The position numbers and the translations under genes were made by a program. The notes under the pieces are model-generated. The model was not told the DNA's origin. It was given only the letters and a program-made list of their open reading frames with translations, and searched no databases. Below are positions 1-7,689 of a DNA stretch of 36,994 nucleotides, one piece after another. Position 1 is the stretch's first letter. Each line of letters starts with the position of its first letter. Source of the stretch: Ignavibacteria bacterium (GTDB lineage Bacteria; Bacteroidota; Ignavibacteria; Kapaibacteriales; UBA2268); NCBI GenBank assembly GCA_012522895.1, contig JAAYJM010000216.1:1-36994 (forward strand), given 5' to 3'.

Positions 1-12
1 ATTGAATTAAAA

Positions 13-957
13 TTGAAAAATACAAATAATATAATAAAATCTTATAAAAATTTAGACATAAAGGAAAAAATAAAACAGCTCTGCGAAATTGAGCCAAGCA
101 TTCTTTCCAGCGATTCGCTTGATTGCTCCTATAACTTTTGTAAAAACATAGCCTTAAAGCATTATGAAAATTTTCCGGTTGGCTCTATTCTCATCCCTCG
201 GCAAGCTCGCAAGCACTTTTATTCGATTTATGCTTTTTCTCGCTTTGCTGATGATATTGCTGATATTCCAAACATTTTTAGCAGCGAAGAAAGAATTGAG
301 TTTCTTTCTAAATACGAAAATCTTCTCGAGCTTTGCCAAAGTGAAAAGACAAGCAATCCTATTTTTCTTGCCCTTATAAACACTATAAAGAATTTTAATA
401 TTCCTATTTCTACATTAAAAAAGCTAATTTCCGCCTTTAAAATGGATATAAATTTTAAGCAAGCGGACAGCATAAAAGATTTAGAACACTATTGCTCTTT
501 TTCTGCAAACCCCGTTGGAGAGCTTGTTTTAAGATTATTCAATAATTATAATGATGACACAGTAATTTTTTCTGATAGCATTTGCACGGGATTGCAACTG
601 CTTAATTTTTGGCAAGATTTATCACTTGATTTGAAAAACGGAAGGTCTTATATCCCAAAAGAGTATGAAGAAAAACATAGCATAACGAGCAAAGATTTTT
701 CTAAAAAAAATGGTAATTTAAAGCTGAATAATTGTTTAAATGAATTATTGGAGCTAACGGAGAGTTATTTCATTCAAGGCGAGCAGATTTTAAAATTGAT
801 TAACAATAAGCGTTTAAAATTAGAGCTAAAAGTGATAATCGAAGCCGCTCTATATTTTATTAAGATTATGAAAAAAAATCCAGCCAATCTGCTAATTGCA
901 AGACCCAAAATAAGCAAGACCGAAAAAGTAACAATATTGATTAAAGCATTATTTTAA
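13..957 (+). CDS. hpnC: Squalene/phytoene synthase family, HpnC-like
   Basis: Trans-isoprenyl diphosphate synthase fold enzyme. HpnC converts presqualene diphosphate to hydroxysqualene in the HpnCDE route to squalene and hopanoids. The 314-aa product has a HYENFPV stretch near residue 50 typical of HpnC, the first aspartate-rich motif DDIAD (D80, D81, D84), and the second motif NFWQDLSLD with N198, D202 and D206 for magnesium-diphosphate binding. Length fits the family. The start is uncertain: position 13 is TTG, no in-frame stop lies between it and the left edge, and a true start may lie outside the window. No hpnD or hpnE is visible here. A phytoene synthase is the alternative, but the HYENFPV and NFWQD motifs favour HpnC. 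Confidence 0.82.
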   Translation: MKNTNNIIKSYKNLDIKEKIKQLCEIEPSILSSDSLDCSYNFCKNIALKHYENFPVGSILIPRQARKHFYSIYAFSRFADDIADIPNIFSSEERIEFLSKYENLLELCQSEKTSNPIFLALINTIKNFNIPISTLKKLISAFKMDINFKQADSIKDLEHYCSFSANPVGELVLRLFNNYNDDTVIFSDSICTGLQLLNFWQDLSLDLKNGRSYIPKEYEEKHSITSKDFSKKNGNLKLNNCLNELLELTESYFIQGEQILKLINNKRLKLELKVIIEAALYFIKIMKKNPANLLIARPKISKTEKVTILIKALF

Positions 958-979
958 AAGGATTGCTTGATTTTTCATT
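958..979 (+). repeat. Left arm of perfect 22-bp inverted repeat
   Basis: Positions 958-979 are the exact reverse complement of 1715-1736 over 22 bp, and the match ends at both sides. The left arm begins just after the hpnC stop codon. The core, GATTGCTTGATTTTT, belongs to the GAACCTTGATT repeat family also seen near 8475, 13828 and 31671. Confidence 0.85.
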
Positions 980-990
980 TACTGGACTAT

Positions 991-1192
991 CCCCCTCTGG
1001 CGGGGAAAAAGGGGGTGGATAAATTATTTTGCTACCTCAATTTTATGTTTTTAGCAAAAGAGTTAATTAAAAAAAGGTAGATAAAAAGTGCTAAGTAATT
1101 ATAATATATAAAGATCCACCCCCTGCCCCCTTTCACAGAAAGCAGAAGAAAGAAAGCAGAAGAAAGAAGTCTGGAGGTAAAGAATAAGCTGT
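991..1192 (+). repeat. Tandem repeat unit 1 (202 bp)
   Basis: This unit starts with CCCCCTCTGGCGGGG, runs into GGGGGTGGAT, passes through an AT-rich core and returns as ATCCACCCCCTGCCCCCTTT before a purine-rich tail of AGCAGAAGAAAGA repeats. GGGGGTGGAT and ATCCACCCCC are inverted, so one unit can fold as a long hairpin around the AT-rich core. The same layout recurs at 1193. Confidence 0.85.
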
Positions 1193-1393
1193 CCCCCTCT
1201 GGCGGGGGAAAAGGGGGTGGATTATTTTCTTTGTTACCATAATTTTATTTTTTAGCAAAACTGTTAATTAAAAAAAGGTGGATAAAAAGCACTAAGTAAT
1301 TATAATATATAAAGATCCACCCCCTGCCCCCTTTCACAGAAAGCAGAAAAAAGAAAGCAGAAGAAAGAAGTTTAGAGGTGAAAAATAAGCTGT
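1193..1393 (+). repeat. Tandem repeat unit 2 (201 bp)
   Basis: Second copy of the unit at 991. Differences cluster in the AT-rich core (for example TTGCTACCTC versus TTGTTACCAT) while the G/C-rich inverted ends are nearly unchanged. A third unit starts at 1394 with CCCCCTCTGGCGGGGG and breaks off after about 25 bp. Confidence 0.85.
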
Positions 1394-1436
1394 CCCCCTC
1401 TGGCGGGGGAAAAAGGACTGTTCTGTGTTTTCCCCT

Positions 1437-1461
1437 CCTTCCAAAATTGAATTTTGGAAGG
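1437..1461. repeat. Near-perfect palindrome, 12-bp arms
   Basis: CCTTCCAAAATT, one central base, then AATTTTGGAAGG: a 12-bp inverted repeat with a single-base centre. It sits just after the broken third tandem unit. Confidence 0.8.
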
Positions 1462-1468
1462 AAATTTT

Positions 1469-1491
1469 CTTCCCAAGTTCAACTTGGGAAG
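1469..1491. repeat. Near-perfect palindrome, 11-bp arms
   Basis: CTTCCCAAGTT, one central C, then AACTTGGGAAG. It has the same design as the palindrome eight bases upstream, with a different arm sequence after CTTCC. A degenerate relative with CTCCTTCC/GGAAGGAG arms is at 11484-11512. Confidence 0.8.
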
Positions 1492-1510
1492 TAGCGGGGA
1501 AAGTTACACA

Positions 1511-1542
1511 GATGTTCCACACCTTCGAGGTGTGGCACATCT
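1511..1542. repeat. Hairpin repeat, CCACACCT-TCG-AGGTGTGG
   Basis: Eight-bp stem (1517-1524 with 1528-1535) around TCG, flanked by GATG and CACATCT. A related copy lies at 11447-11479, again next to a CCTTCC-type palindrome, so the two modules recur as a pair. Confidence 0.75.
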
Positions 1543-1562
1543 AAAACAATATCCACCCCCTG

Positions 1563-1578
1563 CCCCCGCCAGCGGGGG
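1563..1578. repeat. CCCCCGC/GCGGGGG palindrome
   Basis: Seven-bp arms with a CA centre. The same arms with a TG centre (the opposite orientation) occur at 34142-34157. Both are close to the 81-nt imperfect palindrome. Confidence 0.75.
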
Positions 1579-1593
1579 ATACAGGACAGCAGC

Positions 1594-1674
1594 GTCATTC
1601 CGAGCGCAGCGCGGAATCAAGAAATATTGCCGCATTGAAACGTTTTCTTGATTCTTCACTGTGTTCATAATGAC
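1594..1674. repeat. 81-nt imperfect palindrome, copy 1
   Basis: It starts GTCATTCCGAGCGCAGCG and ends with CACTGTGTTCATAATGAC. The inner arms GAATCAAGAAA and TTTCTTGATTC pair over 11 bp. Copy 2 at 34208-34289 has the same layout with paired changes: inner TCAAGA/TCTTGA becomes TCCAGA/TCTGGA, and outer GCGCAG/CTGTGT becomes GCGTAG/CTACGT. Confidence 0.8.
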
Positions 1675-1714
1675 CCTGCTACAAGTGCAGCAAGGAGTTG
1701 CAACCCCTTATTAG

Positions 1715-1760
1715 AATGAAAAATCAAGCAATCCTTCAATCAAGTAAATCAAGGTTCTGA
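1715..1760 (-). repeat. Right arm of 22-bp inverted repeat plus GAACCTTGATT-family repeat
   Basis: Positions 1715-1736 are the perfect inverted match of 958-979. On the minus strand the whole stretch starts TCAGAACCTTGATT and runs into the shared GATTGCTTGATTTTT, which is the fullest form of this family seen here. Confidence 0.8.
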
Positions 1761-1897
1761 AAAAAAAATCCGAAAAACCTTGCTTAGCTGTTTTAAAAAA
1801 TGCTTTTTTTCAATTCAAATATAATTCATTAAATTTGAATTAAAATTTTGTCATAATTCTAAATTTTAGAATTGTTTTGTAAAAAATTAGTACAAAA

Positions 1898-2425
1898 ATG
1901 AAAAGGGGCATAAAGAATAAATGTTATAGAACGCTTGAATTTCAAGCAAGGAGAACTTATTTTCATTTTGCTCAAACGTTTTGGTCTTTTCAAAATAGAA
2001 TAGCATTTTTCTTGAAATTGCAGCTTTTCATTTTAATTTGCTTTTTAGCAAGTGCTTGCGAACTTATTGTGATAGGAGAAAAACAAAGAAACGAGCCAGT
2101 ATTTGATTATAGCAAAAATACACCTTTCGGCATTGCCTTGCGTTTCAAAATGCAGCTCGATAGCAATGATGAGCAGTATGCGAGTTTGCTTTTAGCCTCG
2201 CCTTATGGAAAAAAATATAGTGCTTACGAGAGATACGAAATGCAAAGCGAAATTTCCCGCTTTAAAAGACAAATAATGAATAAAAGCATTACAGATTTTC
2301 GCGAGGACACGCTTTCGGACAGCCGCTATAACGTCAAATTAGAGCTTGACTACATTCACAATGTCTTTTTTGCTACCCAAAAAATTAAAGAAAGTTGGTA
2401 TATCATTGATTTTCAATATCAATAG
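1898..2425 (+). CDS. Small hypothetical lipoprotein
   Basis: No recognised family. The 175-aa frame has a hydrophobic stretch followed by the lipobox-like LASAC (C54), so the product is probably a lipid-anchored envelope protein. The mature part is charged, with a YERYEMQSEI helix-like region and a C-terminal beta-like SWYIIDFQYQ. The annotated ATG leaves about 34 residues before the hydrophobic core, which is long for a signal peptide. A TTG at 2012 would begin MKLQLFILICFLASAC, an ideal lipoprotein signal, but neither start has a clear ribosome binding site. It faces the nuclease-helicase gene tail to tail with an 18-bp gap. Confidence 0.62.
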   Translation: MKRGIKNKCYRTLEFQARRTYFHFAQTFWSFQNRIAFFLKLQLFILICFLASACELIVIGEKQRNEPVFDYSKNTPFGIALRFKMQLDSNDEQYASLLLASPYGKKYSAYERYEMQSEISRFKRQIMNKSITDFREDTLSDSRYNVKLELDYIHNVFFATQKIKESWYIIDFQYQ

Positions 2426-2443
2426 CTTCGATTAGCTATTTAA

Positions 2444-5400
2444 TCAATAATCTTGAAAATCGAGAAAGCCGCCCTTTTCCTTAATAAAATCAATCATTTT
2501 CTTGTAAATTTCACTTTTGCGTAAAACGTCTTCATTCCCAAGGAAAATCAGCTGGCGTCTTGCACGCGAAATCGCAACGTTCAATTTTCTATCGACTTTG
2601 CAGCCGTCAATATCCACAACAGATTGGACAAATTGAATGTAATGAGAATTATGGACGGCACTTGAAATAATAATAAAATCCCTTTCGCTCCCCTGAAAAC
2701 GCTCAACAGTATCAATTAAAATATTTTCCTTTAAATCTTGATTGAGCATTTTTAGCACATTAGAAACCTGAGCGCGAAACATACAGACTACTCCGATGCT
2801 TTTCTCCTTAAAATCCGCTCCGAGCTTCGTTTTAATTAAATCAATTATTTCAATAATGAGCCTTGCTTCTGCGTTGTTTGCTTTTGCTCTGTTCTCGGTT
2901 TTTGTATTAATAAAAATCAATCTTGAACTCGACAGCTGGCTTTCCAGAAAATTTTCAGAGTTTTTAGAAAAGAAAGTATTGCTTTTTGAAAGAGCTGGAT
3001 TTTCACGCCAAAGTTTAATTTGATTATTATAAAATAAAAAGTTCGTAAGCTCTTGAATATCTTTGTGCATACGTGCTTGGCGATTTATTAAATCGTAGCA
3101 ACTCCATTTTTTGCTTTTTGCAATTTTTAAAAGGCGTTCAAAAAGTGAATCGGAAAGATTGTGAAGCTCAATATTTTTTAGTAATTCAGACTTTGCCTCA
3201 CAATTATTTCTATTTTGCAAAACTACGGCTGGCAGCTGCTTTTCGTCCCCAATCATTATAAAGCGCTCGACTCTGCAAAGCAATCCGATTAAATGCGGCT
3301 CCAAGATCTGAGAAGCCTCGTCAGTGATTGCTATATTAAATTTTTTTATTTGAAAGACCTCGCAATTTGAAAGAGCGGAAGAAACCGTTGAAACGAATAC
3401 CCTCGTGTTTTTTATAAGCAAAAAAAGCTCGCGTAAATCCATTGATTCAGCAATGAAAGATATGCTTCTATCGAGATGATTGGAATTATCTTTATAGCCA
3501 AGACGCAAGAATGGAAAATTTTCGTCAATCTTTTTTAGCTGGGTGCAAATCTCATCAACCGCTCTATTTGTATATGCAAGTAAAAGTATATTGTCAGCGG
3601 AATTATGGAATAAATGGTTTACGATATTCTTTAAAATAACGGAGGTTTTTCCCGTTCCGGGCGGTCCTTGGATTAGATAGTAATCCCGCGCTGCAATAGC
3701 TTTTGCAATTATATCCCTTTGATTTTTATATAAGTTTGGAAATAAATCCTTTTCTATTTCGCCAAATTGTGGCTGGCTTTCACCAAGAAGAAGCTGCTGC
3801 TTTTCTTCACTTGCACTTAAAAGTTCGAAAACGGAGGAATAAAGCGCTTTTGCAGCAGATTCCATTGAATCGCCTTCCAAAATAAAAGTGGCATCTTCTT
3901 CAAAAAAATCTGCTGGTATGTGCTTATTTCTCAAACTGATAGCAAGCTGGCGATTATCAATAAATCTAATGGAGGATTTGAAAAGCTGCTGTATATTTGG
4001 GTTAGCTTCAGCTTTGCCGTATTCTTTGTAGAGAACTACTAAATCTCCCTTTCTGAAAATCGAATTATTTCCTTCCTCGCCCTCGATATTGAAAGTCAGG
4101 TGTAGTTGGTCAAAATTCGATAATTCTCTATTTAACTTCAAATTGGCGAGCAAGCTATTATTCAAACGCTTCTCTTCGATTGAGCTTTCCCAAGGCGCGG
4201 AATGATTGCTTGACCCTGCATCTTTGCCGAGTTTTCCAATTTTGATTTCTTTTGAAATAAAAGTAGTAAATTCAAATAAATACTCTTTTAATGTTTCATT
4301 AGAATTTTCATAACGATTTAGCAGCTCAAAATACGCTTCCCTTGTATATTTGGGTATATTTTCACTTTGGACAAATTTTCTATCAAAAAACAGAGGAAGC
4401 TCAGTTTCTAAAAGTTCATAATGATGAATGAGTAAATTTCTTATTTTCAAAAAATCTTGCTTCAAAAAAAAGTGATTTGGAACGTTTCTCAATGGAGCGT
4501 CAAGGTCGGAAGAATATAGAATTAAGGAAGAACCCGCTCTTTTCACGTCAATTGAATCTAATAGCAAATTATATCCAGTGGCTTGTGTAATGTGGTTACT
4601 CCAGCAGCCAGTCGAAACCATTTTTCCATCTTCATTTTTATAAAAGATTTCTTTTCGCGGAGCTTTGCCCGATTTGAGTTCAACAAGATCTTTTCTATGC
4701 CCATCTTCTGCGTCTTCGATAAGCAAATCCAATCGCCCTTGTATTCCAAAAATTGGAGAAACAAAGCTTGGCTCAATGTAAAATTTAGTTAGATTAAATT
4801 TATTAATCTGCTTTTTTAAAATTTCAAACTGATTCTGTGTTTTTTCTTTTAAATAAGATGCGTTATTCTTGCTTTGCAAAGCAATAGCAAAAAAGGAGAG
4901 CGGCTTCACTTTTAGTGCTTCATTGTAAGCGCTTTCAAAATCTGCGTTTTTATTTAAAAGCAATTCATCAAAAAGAGAATTGATAAGGCTGCCAAGCAAT
5001 AATTCCTTGGATAAGTCCTTTTTACTAAATAGCTTAATGAAAAAACTTATTTGAAATGAAAAATTAAAATCTACTGATTCCGCAATTTCCGTTATGTCGA
5101 GCAAGATATCTGGCTCCAAAACAATTATTGAGTTTGGGTCAGTAAAGTATGCAGTTTTGGATTTTTCTGCTTTTATAACTCCAATTAAATTTAAAAGATT
5201 TCCTTTTTTTGTAATTTTCGACAAATAGTAAAACTTGCTATTCAAATAAAGTTGGAAGCTCCCAAATTCCTCGGAAAGAAAATCAAATCCAATGCTTTTT
5301 TCAGAGCTAATTTTTCTCCTTATTGAGGCATTAAAAATATTAATTCTGTTTTTTTCTTTTTTGGCAATGTGCAAATGTCCATCATCATATTTTTTGCAAA

Positions 5401-5764
5401 TTGCTTGTATTTCTGCGTCTGGCTTATGCTTTGAAAAAAAATAGCATAAATTGACAATGACTTTAACATTAAGCAAGGCAATGGGTTCAAGTTGCTCTTC
5501 TCTCTTTTTTTTCAAGTTTTTTGAAAAATAAAATGTTTGTCTAAGAAGTGAAGCAAGTTTTGAGCCAATGCTATGTTTATCAATCACAAAAACCAAGCGC
5601 GCAAAATGAGAAGGAAAAATTTGCTCTTCTTCTTTTGTCAATAATACTATTATTTCTTTTAAAAATGAATGTAACTTTATTACATTTTTGAAGTTAAGCC
5701 CGTCTGCCCTAAAAATTTCTTTGATTTCTTTATAGTAGTATTCAAGATTTTCTTTATTTAGCAT
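2444..5764 (-). CDS. Dna2-like nuclease-helicase (PD-(D/E)XK plus SF1 helicase)
   Basis: The 1106-aa protein probably acts in DNA end processing or replication repair. A Cas4/Dna2-type nuclease core lies near residues 330-400: GRLDLL with D346, VELKSGK with E362 and K364, then ITQATGYN. A superfamily 1B helicase follows: Walker A GPPGTGKT at 700-707, Walker B DEAS at 815-818, GDEKQLPAVV, the NRQARMH motif, ERFQGSERD and finally AISRARRQL. The nuclease-then-helicase order matches Dna2. The first 330 residues are not recognised. It is transcribed alone, divergent from the receiver-CheD gene. The known family supports a 5'-flap or end-resection role; a defence role cannot be excluded but no defence partners are adjacent. 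Confidence 0.83.
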   Translation of the reverse strand: MLNKENLEYYYKEIKEIFRADGLNFKNVIKLHSFLKEIIVLLTKEEEQIFPSHFARLVFVIDKHSIGSKLASLLRQTFYFSKNLKKKREEQLEPIALLNVKVIVNLCYFFSKHKPDAEIQAICKKYDDGHLHIAKKEKNRINIFNASIRRKISSEKSIGFDFLSEEFGSFQLYLNSKFYYLSKITKKGNLLNLIGVIKAEKSKTAYFTDPNSIIVLEPDILLDITEIAESVDFNFSFQISFFIKLFSKKDLSKELLLGSLINSLFDELLLNKNADFESAYNEALKVKPLSFFAIALQSKNNASYLKEKTQNQFEILKKQINKFNLTKFYIEPSFVSPIFGIQGRLDLLIEDAEDGHRKDLVELKSGKAPRKEIFYKNEDGKMVSTGCWSNHITQATGYNLLLDSIDVKRAGSSLILYSSDLDAPLRNVPNHFFLKQDFLKIRNLLIHHYELLETELPLFFDRKFVQSENIPKYTREAYFELLNRYENSNETLKEYLFEFTTFISKEIKIGKLGKDAGSSNHSAPWESSIEEKRLNNSLLANLKLNRELSNFDQLHLTFNIEGEEGNNSIFRKGDLVVLYKEYGKAEANPNIQQLFKSSIRFIDNRQLAISLRNKHIPADFFEEDATFILEGDSMESAAKALYSSVFELLSASEEKQQLLLGESQPQFGEIEKDLFPNLYKNQRDIIAKAIAARDYYLIQGPPGTGKTSVILKNIVNHLFHNSADNILLLAYTNRAVDEICTQLKKIDENFPFLRLGYKDNSNHLDRSISFIAESMDLRELFLLIKNTRVFVSTVSSALSNCEVFQIKKFNIAITDEASQILEPHLIGLLCRVERFIMIGDEKQLPAVVLQNRNNCEAKSELLKNIELHNLSDSLFERLLKIAKSKKWSCYDLINRQARMHKDIQELTNFLFYNNQIKLWRENPALSKSNTFFSKNSENFLESQLSSSRLIFINTKTENRAKANNAEARLIIEIIDLIKTKLGADFKEKSIGVVCMFRAQVSNVLKMLNQDLKENILIDTVERFQGSERDFIIISSAVHNSHYIQFVQSVVDIDGCKVDRKLNVAISRARRQLIFLGNEDVLRKSEIYKKMIDFIKEKGGFLDFQDY

Positions 5765-5772
5765 AAAATAAG

Positions 5773-5780
5773 TATATTTG
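5773..5780 (+). promoter_or_regulatory. Candidate Bacteroidota-type -7 element
   Basis: TATATTTG matches the TAnnTTTG -7 consensus known for Bacteroidota, in the 87-bp divergent gap about 70 bp before the receiver-CheD gene. No clear -33 TTG lies at the right distance, so this is weak support. Confidence 0.3.
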
Positions 5781-5851
5781 TAAAATGTAATTTGTTAAGT
5801 TAGCAAATTATAATAAATTGCTGGCAGTATAAAATAAAGTAAAAATAATCT

Positions 5852-6811
5852 ATGGCAAAAAGGAAAATTAAAGTATTAATAGTAGACGATCAAGTTTTAG
5901 TGCTTGACATATTAGCAAAAGGTCTATCTAGAGATCCTGGTATAGAAGTAGTAGGAACAGCCACCGATGGACAATTAGCACTAAATCAAATTCCACGCAT
6001 TCAGCCCGATGTAATAGTTTTAGATATGGAAATGCCGCGAATGAACGGCATACAATTCCTTCATAAGCTAATGCCAATCAATCCAATTCCAACAATCGTT
6101 CTAAGTGCGCTAACTCAAAAAGATTCAAGGATTACAAAAGAAGCATTTGAATTAGGGGCTGTAGACTTTTTACCCAAACCCTCGGGTGGCGCCAAAGCAT
6201 TGCCCACTCTCTTTGTTCAGCTTTGGACTAAAATTAGAATAGCAGCCACGCAAGACCTTAGCCATCTTAAAAAGACCTCTTTGCCAAGGACCTTGCCTTC
6301 AAATGAATTGGATAGACAAGCAAGAACAAACCAAAGCATTTTAGGTATGGGCGCCTTTGACGTTACAAATGAAAGAGATAGAATTTTAAAAATCTTTGCA
6401 CTCGGCTCTTGCATTGGGCTTGCCTTGTATTGTCCAAGCAAGCAGGTGATTGGTATGTCTCACGTCGTTCTTCCATCTTCTTCTACTGATGCGGCAAAAG
6501 CTAATAGTATGCCCGGGTATTTTGCCGATACTGCTGTTAATATAATGTTAGAAAAAATGCATGAGCAGGGCTGCACCAACGCAAGTATAGTTGCTAAACT
6601 TGCAGGGGGCGCGAAAACTAATGTCGATCTAGGTGATTATTTTGGTATCGGGCAAAGAAACGCAGTTGCTGTGAAAGCTACACTACTAAAAAAAGGAGTG
6701 AAAATATTAGCTGAAGACTTAGGAGGAACAATTTCCAGAACCATTTTCTCGCGTGTAGGAGATGCAAAGCTTTATCTTAGCCACCCGGACAAAGGAAATT
6801 GGGAACTCTGA
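5852..6811 (+). CDS. cheD: CheB-type receiver domain fused to CheD glutamine deamidase
   Basis: Chemotaxis-type fusion of 319 aa. Residues 1-125 form a receiver domain: acidic pair D12/D13, phosphoacceptor D58 in VLDMEMP, and K109 in LPKPSGG. The SALT and ELGAVDFLPKPSGG stretches resemble the CheB receiver more than CheY. A linker of about 35 residues follows. Residues 160-319 are CheD, which deamidates glutamines on chemoreceptors: ALGSCIGLALY with catalytic C187 and GMSHVVLP with H204. The 17-residue spacing equals C27-H44 of Thermotoga CheD. The position of the third residue, T21 there, appears to be I181 here. No CheB methylesterase domain is present and no other che gene is in the window. 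A stand-alone ATG start is used, with a long AT-rich leader. Confidence 0.88.
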   Translation: MAKRKIKVLIVDDQVLVLDILAKGLSRDPGIEVVGTATDGQLALNQIPRIQPDVIVLDMEMPRMNGIQFLHKLMPINPIPTIVLSALTQKDSRITKEAFELGAVDFLPKPSGGAKALPTLFVQLWTKIRIAATQDLSHLKKTSLPRTLPSNELDRQARTNQSILGMGAFDVTNERDRILKIFALGSCIGLALYCPSKQVIGMSHVVLPSSSTDAAKANSMPGYFADTAVNIMLEKMHEQGCTNASIVAKLAGGAKTNVDLGDYFGIGQRNAVAVKATLLKKGVKILAEDLGGTISRTIFSRVGDAKLYLSHPDKGNWEL

Positions 6812-6878
6812 TCGCGTTTGGAAAATTTGCTTTTTTATAATAATAATTCGACATTTTTGTTTTATTAGTAAGCATATT

Positions 6879-6892
6879 CGACAATATTGTCG
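6879..6892. promoter_or_regulatory. 14-bp palindrome, possible operator
   Basis: CGACAATATTGTCG is a perfect palindrome between the receiver-CheD gene and the next T9SS gene. Half-site-like CGACATTTTTG (6849) and GACATTTTCG (6903) lie on either side. It could be a repressor site, but the binding protein is unknown. Confidence 0.35.
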
Positions 6893-6989
6893 TTTACTTA
6901 TATTGAGACATTTTCGTTAATACACAGCCAGAGCGGGTTTGGAGAGCATTCCACTTTCTTGGCACATATATTGCAACTTTTAAGTATAG

Positions 6990-7003
6990 GTTAATTATTT
7001 GTA
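6990..7003 (+). promoter_or_regulatory. Candidate promoter element GTTAATTATTTGTA
   Basis: This is nearly identical to GTTAACTATTTGTA at 11655-11668, and both end 25-26 nt before the ATG of a secreted-protein gene. It carries the TTTG core of the Bacteroidota -7 element, though not the full TAnnTTTG spacing. A TTG at 6971 could be the upstream half. Confidence 0.35.
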
Positions 7004-7027
7004 AAACTTATCTGTAAAGGAAAAACA

Positions 7028-7582
7028 ATGAAAAAAATAATATTTTTAAGCACAAGCTTGCTTATAGCACTAATCATTGCATTGCCAACTGATGCAATTT
7101 CACAGCAGCGCAACAAGAACTGGAATAATTCTCCCGGACTTGGGCAAGGAAATGGCTACGGAAAAAAGCGTGGGATCTGCGACTCTACACAAAAAAGACT
7201 TAGACTTAGAGACGGCAGCTGCATAAATCGAAACAACCAGAATTGGAATGGGCAAAAAGAAGGAAACGGAAGAAGACTCAGACAGCAAAACAGACAGCCA
7301 GAAAATTGCATCTATTTCAATAATATTCAATTAAGCCCCGCATACCCAAATCCATTCCAAAACTCAATCACAATCCCAATAGCTTTGACAGAAGATAAGG
7401 ACGTTTCGATAAAAGTGTATGATTTGAACGGGAATTTAATTTCAACAGTGCACGAGGGCAATTTACCGAAAGCTGAGCATAACTTCACTTTCACCCCCTC
7501 AAATTTAACAGCGGGCAGATATATTTACGTTGTTAAATCCGGGAACTTAACCCGTTCAAGATATATTCACTATCAGCCATAG
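7028..7582 (+). CDS. Secreted protein with T9SS type A sorting domain
   Basis: The 184-aa product starts with a classic signal peptide (MKKIIFLSTSLLIALIIAL, cleavage probably after DAIS). The middle is Asn/Gln/Arg/Gly-rich and low in complexity, with two cysteines (CDSTQ and GSCINR). The C-terminal 80 residues begin with SPAYPNPF and end with an AGRYIYVVKSG strand. This is a typical type IX sorting or FlgD-like Ig domain, so the protein is expected at the cell surface or released. Its function is unknown. The basic, glycine-rich centre may be flexible or bind polyanions (inference). An AAAGG sequence lies upstream of the ATG. Confidence 0.8.
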   Translation: MKKIIFLSTSLLIALIIALPTDAISQQRNKNWNNSPGLGQGNGYGKKRGICDSTQKRLRLRDGSCINRNNQNWNGQKEGNGRRLRQQNRQPENCIYFNNIQLSPAYPNPFQNSITIPIALTEDKDVSIKVYDLNGNLISTVHEGNLPKAEHNFTFTPSNLTAGRYIYVVKSGNLTRSRYIHYQP

Positions 7583-7627
7583 TTATATTTATAGTTTTAG
7601 TTATAATTATAGTTTTAGCTTTAAAGT

Positions 7628-7652
7628 CATCGGTGGCTGGCTGCCACCGATG
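7628..7652 (+). terminator. Hairpin after T9SS gene
   Basis: CATCGGTGGC and GCCACCGATG form a perfect 10-bp stem around TGGCT, 46 bases after the stop codon. There is no T-run after it, so it may be a processing or stabilising hairpin, or a dispersed repeat, instead of a rho-independent terminator. Confidence 0.5.
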
Positions 7653-7689
7653 TCAAAGCAAAAAGATTTCTTAATGAAATTTAAAAATA

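Larger units (their letters stand above)
958..1897. other. Gene-free repeat island
   Basis: About 940 bp without a credible gene. It holds, in order, the left 22-bp inverted-repeat arm, two tandem units of about 202 bp plus a truncated third, two near-perfect short palindromes, a hairpin containing TTCG, a CCCCCGC/GCGGGGG palindrome, an 81-nt imperfect palindrome, the right 22-bp arm and a reversed GAACCTTGATT-type repeat. The last 130 bp are AT-rich and probably hold the promoter of the next gene. Short open frames inside are made of repeat sequence and show no protein character. Confidence 0.8.

Noticed and set aside
991-1418. CRISPR array
   Set aside because: The units are about 202 bp in tandem with no short repeat-spacer alternation, and there are no cas genes.
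1454-1651. 65-aa open frame and its neighbour on the minus strand (1334-1540)
   Set aside because: Both lie inside the repeat island, are low in complexity and cross palindromes.
958-1736. Insertion sequence
   Set aside because: There are inverted ends, but no transposase frame inside and no clear target duplication; recorded only as a possible non-autonomous element.
5852-6811. CheB methylesterase
   Set aside because: The receiver is CheB-like, but the second domain has CheD motifs (GSC, GMSH) and no methylesterase triad.
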